DNA from: Pisaster brevispinus
Lineage: Eukaryota > Echinodermata > Asteroidea > Forcipulatida > Asteriidae
Length of the DNA stretch: 64,000 bases
NCBI GenBank assembly: GCA_023634235.1
Contig: JAMKCF010000008.1
Coordinates: forward strand, 9,938,176 to 10,002,175
Direction of reading: 5' to 3'
Shown here: one piece after another, positions 58,301 to 64,000 of the stretch
Layout: each line of letters begins with the position of its first letter
How positions within the stretch are numbered: position 1 is the stretch's first letter
Translations under genes and position numbers: made by a program
Notes under the pieces: generated by a model
What the model saw: the letters and a program-made list of their open reading frames with translations, nothing else
Told to the model about the DNA's origin: nothing
The model's database searches: none

Positions 58301-59025
58301 ACAAGCCTAACACAGCGCCCTCACTGAGGTCAATGACGACCTGTCATTGGCTGAAATTTTCTGCCTATGGCAAAATGAAGAGTTGTATGTACTTGTATAT
58401 GGAAACACGTCATCAAATGGTATTTATGTTTTACGATTCTAAGTTTCATTTTTGTATAATGTAGAGTACAGAAACTTGATGTGATATTATACTGAATTGT
58501 GAGTGTCAGGTCATGCCATGGTATTTGCAGTGCACTCATTGATTCCATCTAGTATACTAACTGTTTTGGTAATTTCTATGCAGGATGTGTTGGATTCTAA
58601 GAACAGTGCTATTAAAGATCTTCAATATGAGTTGGCTCGTGTCTGCAAGGTCAGTTACCTCTCACTAAAACTAATAGTTTAGTTCATAGTTTCATACAAT
58701 CAAACTGTCAATTCATCTGAAGATAACAGTTAAATCATCTATACTAGACATGCAGAACAAACATTACATATTTTGTGATGTTAGGGTTATAACAACATTT
58801 CTGTACAATGAAGCCATTAAATCTACACGTTGGGAAGGGGAACCAATATAAACCGTGTATTTGTTATATTTTCAGGCCCATAATGATCTGCTTCGAACAT
58901 ACGAGGCTAAGTTGACAACGTTTGGTGTACCTACTGAAGAGCTTGGTTTTAAGCCTCTGGAGAGTACAGTGGGAGGACAACAGCTTGGTCAAGGGGCTGC
59001 TGGATTAGTAGCTGCACCTACATAG
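46384..59025 (+). CDS. GAS8: Dynein regulatory complex subunit 4, complete eleven-exon gene
   Basis: Exons 46384-46386 (ATG only, inferred), 51699-51806, 52091-52288, 53033-53239, 53863-53917, 54520-54725, 56012-56179, 56607-56693, 56934-57143, 58584-58649 and 58876-59025 join in frame to 485 residues (human GAS8 has 478). DRC4 is a long coiled-coil subunit of the nexin-dynein regulatory complex in motile cilia and flagella, where it helps link doublet microtubules and control inner-arm dyneins. The protein has a Lys-rich N-terminus, then almost unbroken heptad-type coiled coil, including [39 protein letters not shown] and [15 protein letters not shown] blocks conserved with vertebrates, and ends in a Gly-rich tail. 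A polyadenylation signal AATAAA lies at 59614-59619. All junctions keep frame. Confidence 0.95.
46596..48049. repeat. Outer inverted repeats with GTCCCAACTATAGTTGGGA
   Basis: Left arm 46596-46647 and right arm 47996-48049 both contain GGTCCCAACTTGAGTGTTAA and a CCCAACTATAGTTGGG palindrome in inverted order. A third palindrome copy sits at 46575. The arms frame the 918 bp iteron element, so two elements may be nested. Confidence 0.75.
46968..47885. mobile_element. 918 bp element with CACTTCGTACC iterons, 8 bp target duplication
   Basis: CCTGCGAC lies on both sides (46960-46967 and 47886-47893). The ends read GGTGTCAGGACAC and, inverted, GGATGTCGGACAC, then pair on over about 45 bases. The first ~180 bases carry eight forward CACTTCGTACC words and one inverted variant; the last ~160 bases carry a similar set, mostly inverted. 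The middle is AT-rich with no transposase. An 8 bp duplication would suit hAT-type transposition. Confidence 0.8.
48288..49109. repeat. 53 bp tandem repeat, about 15.4 copies
   Basis: The unit begins GTACTGACTTCCTGTGAATG, contains TGTAGGCTAGCTAGTAAGTG and ends TAACTTTCT. Copies are almost identical; one (near 48635) has a 6 bp insertion, CATGTA. It lies in the inferred first intron of GAS8. Confidence 0.95.
49110..50250. other. No supported gene
   Basis: Inferred GAS8 intron 1. A piece at 49855-49925 (AGGTGTTACCATACAGGAAA and onward) resembles, in reverse orientation, the open stretch at 51240-51388. A TGTGCATTGTGCACAATGCA palindrome lies at 50092. Confidence 0.4.
50253..50848. mobile_element. 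Pogo-type MITE, copy E
   Basis: The 596 bp element is flanked by TA and has CAGTTGACTCTCGTTAATAC at the left and AGAGTCGACTG at the right. Small internal deletions make it shorter than copies A, C and D. Confidence 0.8.
51238..51389 (-). other. Orphan exon-like open stretch
   Basis: After an acceptor-like TTATTATTCAG, the minus strand reads [40 protein letters not shown] and a tail ending ESIRS before TGA. The composition looks protein-like, but no partner exon was found. The stretch is also framed by AGGATCGGA and TCCGATCCT, so a small element is possible instead. Confidence 0.25.
51699..51806 (+). CDS. GAS8: GAS8 exon 2: Lys-rich N-terminus
   Basis: The exon encodes residues 2-37, [19 protein letters not shown] then [17 protein letters not shown], closely following the human start. 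Acceptor TTAAATAG, donor GAGCAG|GTATGC. Confidence 0.93.
52091..52288 (+). CDS. GAS8: GAS8 exon 3: first coiled coil
   Basis: The exon encodes residues 38-103, from [20 protein letters not shown] to EERHQVEIK. It is nearly identical to vertebrate GAS8. Acceptor ATTTACAG, donor ATAAAG|GTACTT. Confidence 0.96.
53033..53239 (+). CDS. GAS8: GAS8 exon 4: coiled coil
   Basis: The exon encodes residues 104-172, starting [20 protein letters not shown]. The human protein has [20 protein letters not shown] at this place. Acceptor ATTGTAG|GTATAC, donor AAGATG|GTAAGT. Confidence 0.96.
53863..53917 (+). CDS. GAS8: GAS8 exon 5: short coiled-coil exon
   Basis: The 55 bp exon encodes [18 protein letters not shown] plus one base. 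It aligns with human HTEEITRMRNDFERQVR. Acceptor CTCTTCAG, donor AGAG|GTAAGA. Confidence 0.92.
53992..54294. mobile_element. Inverted pair of tRNA-like sequences
   Basis: Left arm 53992-54094 (minus-reading) and right arm 54187-54294 (plus-reading) are about 105 bases each and pair with one another. Each has TAGCTCAGTT (A-box-like) and GGTTCAAATC (B-box-like); the right arm has a perfect GCAGG/CCTGC T-stem and GCTC/GAGC D-stem, but no proper anticodon stem. Outer ends read GAACAAAGAAAA in both. It lies in GAS8 intron 5. Confidence 0.75.
54520..54725 (+). CDS. GAS8: GAS8 exon 6: most conserved coiled-coil block
   Basis: The exon completes a Glu codon, then encodes [20 protein letters not shown] and, further on, [20 protein letters not shown], identical over this stretch to human. 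Acceptor TTCTTCAAG, donor CTCAAG|GTAAAT. Confidence 0.96.
55188..55325 (-). mobile_element. tRNA-derived SINE, copy 2
   Basis: Shares GAAGCAATTATGGCTAAGTG, TGCTCAAGGACACA, GACCGGGAATGGAACC and CAGGACACACCA with copy 1 in order. The tRNA head is more decayed. It lies in GAS8 intron 6. Confidence 0.55.
56012..56179 (+). CDS. GAS8: GAS8 exon 7: coiled coil
   Basis: The exon encodes residues 260-315, [20 protein letters not shown] onward to [13 protein letters not shown]. The human protein reads QLANYERDKQILL. Acceptor TTCTCAG, donor GCA|GTGAGT. Confidence 0.95.
56430..56526. repeat. 48 bp direct duplication
   Basis: Two adjacent copies of a unit starting GTAACTTGGGAATTACTTAA and ending CTATGCTCTTT are identical, which implies a recent duplication in GAS8 intron 7. 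Confidence 0.9.
56607..56693 (+). CDS. GAS8: GAS8 exon 8: coiled coil
   Basis: The 87 bp exon encodes [20 protein letters not shown] and EVLEQRFEK. The human protein has [17 protein letters not shown] here. Acceptor TTGAACAG, donor GAGAAG|GTGAGA. Confidence 0.95.
56934..57143 (+). CDS. GAS8: GAS8 exon 9: coiled coil
   Basis: The exon encodes residues 345-414, [20 protein letters not shown] to [16 protein letters not shown], matching human SNLDPAALTLVSRKLE. A truncated MITE begins only 20 bases past the donor. Acceptor TACTTTAG, donor GAG|GTGAGT. Confidence 0.95.
57163..57684. mobile_element. Pogo-type MITE, truncated copy F
   Basis: The right end GAGAGTAGACTG plus TA is intact. The left side starts inside the element at ATCTGAAAAATATTGTTGCG, only 19 bases after the GAS8 exon 9 border. 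Confidence 0.8.
58584..58649 (+). CDS. GAS8: GAS8 exon 10
   Basis: The 66 bp exon encodes [20 protein letters not shown] and CK, against human [22 protein letters not shown]. Acceptor TATGCAG, donor TGCAAG|GTCAGT. Confidence 0.95.
58876..59025 (+). CDS. GAS8: GAS8 exon 11: C-terminus and stop
   Basis: The exon encodes residues 437-485, [20 protein letters not shown], then [20 protein letters not shown] and a short tail ending APT before TAG. The human end reads GQGPAGLVGTPT and this one [12 protein letters not shown]. Confidence 0.96.
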   Translation, partial: AHNDLLRTYEAKLTTFGVPTEELGFKPLESTVGGQQLGQGAAGLVAAPT

Positions 59026-59057
59026 ATATATACATGGTACATAGCTACACTGCAACA

Positions 59058-59530
59058 TCCAGACTCTGGTTGGATCCTATGGGATCTAACTGAACTGGAA
59101 TAGATCTGGTAGTCAGATCATGTGCATCACTACAATAGCACAAAGCTTATCATTCTGGTTTTATCTGGTTGGATCTGGCTGGAACTAGAATGAATTGGAA
59201 AATGTGATCATTTACATGTATATTATTGTTACACTCAGCAATAACAAACAATCGTTTATCACTTTGGCTGGACCTAATATGGATAGGGAGGTACATCATG
59301 TACATGTACAAACCTGCACACACATAAAGTAAACTTAATCACACTGGTTGGTTCTGGCTGAAACTGGAATGGCTACACACACATGGCAATTGTTTTGGTA
59401 GAATCTAGTTGAATCTGGCAAGAGCTGGAATAAACTGGAGTTTGATCATGTAGGAGACATTAATAACCTGTATAATATCAATTCTGGTTGAAGTTTGTTG
59501 TATCTGCCTGGTACTGGAATGAGGAGAACA
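59058..59530 (+). repeat. Degenerate CTGG-rich repeats in the GAS8 3' UTR
   Basis: Five or six poorly kept units share the words CTGGTTGGATCTGGCTGGAA, ACTGGAATGAA and GATCATGTA. Unit length varies from about 50 to 110 bases. They start about 30 bases after the GAS8 stop and end before the polyadenylation signal, so they should be part of the mRNA. Confidence 0.5.
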
Positions 59531-59613
59531 TTTATTGATCGGTCAAGAAAACTTTTTGTTTAAATTATAATTTTATTGTATAAAGAAGGGAACTTGCAAA
59601 TACTCCCAAAAGC

Positions 59614-59619
59614 AATAAA
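59614..59619 (+). terminator. GAS8: GAS8 polyadenylation signal
   Basis: The first canonical AATAAA noted downstream of the stop codon lies about 590 bases into the 3' UTR, in the context AGCAATAAACAAAA. It is the likely 3' processing signal; no transcript end can be seen from sequence. Confidence 0.5.
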
Positions 59620-61615
59620 CAAAACATGCCGAAATGTGATTACCATGAATTGTGTGTCTAAGGCTCGTTTCATGAGTATACTTTTCATTACAAGAGACCA
59701 TTTTTTAAATGGTGAAAAAAAAAGTCATTGACAGATTTTATAGAAAATGAGCTGAATGATTTCGCTAATTTGTTTTTCCTCTCATCATTTAATTTAATTT
59801 ATTTTAGCCCGAAACACAATGGTTGGATTTTGCGTTTAAATCTATCAGTGTGAAGCTATATTTTGTTAGCCATGCTATAATTTATTTTTTAAAGTAAATG
59901 ACGGCTTCTAGTGCGTGACCTCTTGTTTTATTCCTGCAAGCCAAGACACAATTCTTTTTAATTGATTTTGACTTTTTTCATTTATATTCACATTATAAAC
60001 CAACACTAATTGGTTGTGACCAGTACATATCTAATACATGTATTATGTTTCGAACAAAGCTGTCATTAGTCTTGACAGCATGTTGTTGTCCATCTCCATA
60101 CTAGAAAGTGGATGTAGACTGCTTCCAATTAGGTGTTTGATGTCAGATATCAAATGGTAATAATTCTTGAAGAGATATATTGTTGGCGCCAGTGTGTTTA
60201 ATGACTTCAACATCTGAAATTGTACCAAAACACACAAGTGATAAAGTATACATATGGGGATAAATGCTTATAAAGAAAACAACCTGTGAAACTTGAAGCT
60301 CAATGTAGTTTTTGTATAACACTATTCTTTGTCGCTGCTGCAAGATTTAAACCAGTTAAATAATTTAGCTTCATGTTAGATGAATTTGATGTCTTGTTGG
60401 CCTGAGTTCACAAAAAGCTTACATTTGTCTGATGGTGAATAACCTAATGATCTTAGTTGTCGATTCACACTCAACAATTCCGGTGAATTTTGAACAAATT
60501 TATCTGTAATGTGAATCTCAGCACTTTTTTCAACTTTTCCCACAAGTAAAGTGACCAGGCTAAAACCACAATTTCATTTGGAAATGTCTTCAGTTATTCC
60601 ACAAAATGATATGATCCAGCCTTAAACATCAACAAGACTTCAGTGGGTGTTTGGTACTCACACTAACTTTGACAGTTAATGTGTTTTTAAGATTGAGGCA
60701 TTTACAAAGACACTCTTCATTAAGGAGTAAGTTCTACATAACTTGCAATAAACATGAAATCAGAAGTAGCTAGTGTTTGATGTATCTATGTGTACACACT
60801 AGATGTACGACTAGTGTGAAATTTAGAGTCGTATATTGCAACATTGGGGTTAGGTTTACCATCGTTGGATAAATGATAATTCATTTAGTGTCCTCCATTC
60901 CCGAAGTCATTGTAAATAGAAGGATCGTCTTACCTTTACACCACGATGTACATAATGTCATCTTTGCTCAACATACTGTTGTAAATTAATTAAGTTTAAC
61001 ATTAGGTACCGTCCAGTTATTCTTGACATTTACCTTCGTTTTTGTGAATAGAATGGTTTTATCTTAACGAGCAAAATGATTTTTGAATAAAATATATCAG
61101 AATATACTTGTGGAGAATTGAGAGAAGCTTATCGGTTGAGTAGAATTGGAACTATGTAGCTTGGAGGCGGTGGAACAATCCAGAGGGGCCTTCTGTCATT
61201 TAAACAAGTATTAAAGAGAGAGTTTCCAGACAACTTCTGTAAAACAATCAAAGCACGTTGTCTGCAACGTGAAGTTATAAGTGGCTCTTGAAAAATCACG
61301 TCACATTCATGTTTGAACTCGAGGTGAACGACAACCTAATGGCAAGAAGTAAGATTTGAAGCTATGAATGGTGTGGACTAGTTTACGGGTGACACTTCAT
61401 GGAGATCTTTGTGTTCGTAACAAGACCCGGTATTGTCTGTTTGAACTTCGAGATTTGATCCACTCGTGGTTCTTTCCAAAACTTCCAAGAAGAGATTGTT
61501 ACAGTTTGCCGCCAGCAAAATAATGACTCTGTAATTGCGTTGTGATAAGCTTTACTCACTTGATGTGACTGTTTTCAAACAAAGCTGGTGCGTAAATAAT
61601 TGTTTATCGTTTTAT
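59620..61615. other. No gene seen downstream of GAS8
   Basis: AT-rich DNA without a supported exon on either strand. Single words near 61180-61330 are GC-richer, but no splice-bounded open frame is convincing. Confidence 0.45.
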
Positions 61616-61618
61616 TTA

Positions 61619-61870
61619 CGGTTTGTTTGTTTGTTATTTGTTTGGTTGATTGGTTGGTTGGTTGGTTGGTTGGTTGGTTGTTGGGGTGTTTGTTTGTTTG
61701 TTTGTTTGTTTGTTTGTTTGTTGGGGGTGTTTGTTTGTTTGTTTGATGGGGTGTTTGTTTGTTTGTTTGTTTGATGATTTGTTGGGGTGATGGTTTGTTG
61801 GGGTGTTTGTTTGTTTGTTTTATGGTTTGTTGGGTGTTGGGGTGTTTGTTTGATTGTTTGTTTTTGTGGG
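61619..61870. repeat. GTTT / GGTT microsatellite
   Basis: Runs of GTTT, with a GGTT run at 61646-61680 and interspersed GGGGTG words. The apparent Val/Cys/Leu-rich open frames here come from the repeat. Confidence 0.95.
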
Positions 61871-61919
61871 GGGTTTCTGTTTTTTAAAGGTTTTTTTATG
61901 TTATTTATTATTTTTTTTA

Positions 61920-62760
61920 ATCAACAACAGTCCCTTTGCCAGTCCCTTTTAGAGAGAAGGGCACGCGTAGTCGCTGCCGATGCGGAACCAAAATGCGTCT
62001 ATTTGCCCAACAACTATCTGCTTTATCACCATGTTGGAGAGACCGGATATGTGAAAGCACGATCGCATCTCACCTAATCAGTCAAACCAATACTTTCTTA
62101 TTCAAATACGACCACTTTAATTCAAATAACACTCGCATTAGGATCTTAAAGGGAATGATTTTTAGCTGGTAGAAATATTTTGTTCAACCATGCTAATTAT
62201 TTAAACCTGTACACAATTAAAAGTACATGTAAATGCACCAATGATTTGTTGAAGTGGTCTGTCTGCGTAATCAAACTGATCCCTGAAATGAAATGTATTA
62301 CCAACATGGGCCAAAGCGCTGAATCCAGAACAGTCAGGTAGGCCTTCACCTTAAAGACAGGCTCACTGCGTCAGTTAACAAGTAATTTAACGCTAAAACT
62401 CACATTTGCAATTATACTTGTAATAAGGCCTTCATTCTACACATTCAAATACATTTTTCTTGATGCCTCTCTTTTTTAATTCAAAGCGAAGATTTGAAGA
62501 CGTCGATAAATCATGGCGACATTGCTAATCAGCCACCACTGATAATTGACTATCACGTGAAAGATCAGTTTCATATTGAGGAAATTGATATATGCGAATC
62601 TAAGCAAGCAATGACGTCATTCCGGGTCAGGACGCATTAATTTCACAAACGTAAAGGTTTGACCAATTCTGTACACGCAGTCGTCTATTCTACTGATACA
62701 GCAACATATTGAGAGAAAAGTCGATTTCTTCAAGTTTTAGGATGAGTTTGGAAAAGAATT
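61920..62760. other. No supported gene
   Basis: A GC-richer patch at 61930-62085 is open in two plus-strand frames. It has no recognisable product or clear donor. The rest looks neutral. Confidence 0.35.
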
Positions 62761-62765
62761 TCCAC

Positions 62766-62955
62766 ATTGTACCTAGTAAGACTGGTGGTCAAGTGGTAAA
62801 CACAGTAAAACCTGGTAGGCACAGTTAGACTAGTATGTGCAGTAAGCCTGGTAGTGGTAGCCACATCAAGAGTGGTAGGCACAGTAAGACTGGTAGGCAC
62901 AATAAAATTGGTTGGCACAGTAAGAACGGTAGTTAGCACCACTAAGACTAATGTT
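62766..62955. repeat. Degenerate GTAGGCACAGTAAGACTG repeat
   Basis: About eight irregular units of 18-25 bases share GGCACAGTAAGACTGGTAG-type words. They are much more decayed than the 66 bp array that follows. Confidence 0.75.
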
Positions 62956-63082
62956 TTTTCTTTCATTATTTTCTTGCAACTTCGATAACTTTAATGCATA
63001 TGTTGGGATACACAAATGAGGATACTGGTCTTTGACAATTACCAAAAGTATATCCTGCCTTTAAGCGTGTTTCACGGGTTAG

Positions 63083-64000
63083 CAGTAAAATTAGGCGACC
63101 AGATTGCTGCACGCTCACCATAGACTCTAAGTCCTCTGCCCATCCCAAGGTTAAAACTAGGCGACCAGATTGCTGCACGCTCACCATAGACTCTAAGTCC
63201 TCTGCCCATCCCAAGGTTAAAACTAGGCGACCAGATTGCTGCACGCTCACCATAGACTCCAAGTCCTCTGCCCATCCCAAGGTTAAAACTAGGCAACCAG
63301 ATTGCTGCACGCTCACCATAGACTCCAAGTCCTCTGCCCATCCCAAGGTTAAAATTAGGCGACCAGATTACTGCACGCTCACCATAGACTCTAAGTCCTC
63401 TGCCCATCCCAAGGTTAAAACTAGGCGACCAGATTGCTGCACGCTCACCATAGACTCTAAGTCCTCTGCCCATCCCAAGGTTAAAACTAGGCGACCAGAT
63501 TGCTGCACGCTCACCATAGACTCTAAGTCCTCTGCCCATCCCAAGGTTAAAACTAGGCGACCAGATTGCTGCACGCTCACCATAGACTCCAAGTCCTCTG
63601 CCCATCCCAAGGTTAAAATTAGGCAACCAGATTGCTGCACGCTCACCATAGACTCTAAGTCCTCTGCCCATCCCAAGGTTAAAACTAGGCGACCAGATTG
63701 CTGCACGCTCACCATAGACTCCAAGTCCTCTGCCCATCCCAAGGTTAAAACTAGGCAACCAGATTGCTGCACGCTCACCATAGACTCCAAGTCCTCTGCC
63801 CATCCCTGGTTAAAATTAGGCGACCAGATTGCTGCACGCTCACCATAGACTCCAAGTCCTCTGCCCATCCCAAGGTTAAAACTAGGCGACCAGATTGCTG
63901 CACGCTCACCATAGACTCCAAGTCCTCTGCCCATCCCAAGGTTAAAACTATTTTAGGCGACCAGATTGCTGCACGCTCACCATAGACTCCAAGTCCTCTG
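63083..64000. repeat. 66 bp tandem repeat, about 14 copies, runs off the window
   Basis: The unit contains GGCGACCAGATTGCTGCACG, CTCACCATAGACTC and AAGTCCTCTGCCCATCCCAA. Period 66 is a multiple of three, so the minus strand is open in two frames (units MGRGLGVYGERAAIWSPSFN and WAEDLESMVSVQQSG). A small deletion near 63806 and a six-base insertion near 63950 shift the frames. The array is not closed at the window edge. Confidence 0.93.

Noticed and set aside
61535..62077. Val/Cys/Leu-rich proteins
   Set aside because: They are translations of the GTTT/GGTT microsatellite.
63072..63934. Open frames of 188 and 243 residues on the minus strand
   Set aside because: They are two frames of the same 66 bp repeat, jump frame at small indels and have no unique domain.

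Overview
This 64 kb window is animal nuclear DNA. Genes are split into short exons with GT/AG borders, introns are long and full of transposons, and there is no prokaryotic-style gene packing. The ciliary coiled-coil protein DRC4/GAS8 points to an animal with motile cilia. The AT-rich background, the frequent TACATGTA words, tRNA-derived SINEs, an L2/CR1-type LINE tail and many MITEs suggest a marine invertebrate. An echinoderm, hemichordate or cephalochordate is my guess, but the sequence alone does not fix the taxon.

Three protein-coding genes can be supported. (1) Minus strand, about 12.5 to 2.9 kb: the 3' part of a gene whose first recognisable exons encode the C-terminal half of an eIF4G/CTIF/PAIP1-like MIF4G domain. 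It continues with 17 in-frame copies of an 8-residue GAKPLTQP repeat and a Ser/Thr-rich tail. Its 5' exons were not found. (2) Minus strand, 42.6 to 24.0 kb: a complete six-exon fatty acid 2-hydroxylase gene (FA2H, 364 aa) with cytochrome b5 and His-box hydroxylase domains. (3) Plus strand, 46.4 to 59.0 kb: a complete eleven-exon GAS8/DRC4 gene (485 aa), a nexin-dynein regulatory complex subunit. Its first coding exon appears to supply only the ATG. FA2H and GAS8 are divergent, with about 3.8 kb between their start codons. All exon junctions quoted keep the reading frame.

Most other DNA is repeats. Main items: six copies of a pogo/Tc1-type MITE with TA target duplications; a 1,037 bp element also bounded by TA; a 1,120 bp element with a 6 bp duplication in FA2H intron 5; a 918 bp element with an 8 bp duplication and arrays of CACTTCGTACC at both ends, nested between a second pair of inverted repeats in GAS8 intron 1; a family with ~60 bp inverted ends and internal hairpins; module repeats rich in TGACGTCA and AGGTCA/GGGTCA words; an inverted pair of tRNA-like sequences; and tandem arrays of 48, 57, 53 and 66 bp units. 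The 48 bp array can be traced to a single-copy ancestor inside a small MITE elsewhere in the window.

Stretches with no supported gene are roughly 13.5-24.0 kb, 42.6-46.3 kb and 59.6-64 kb. No CRISPR array, intact transposase, rRNA or functional tRNA gene was found.
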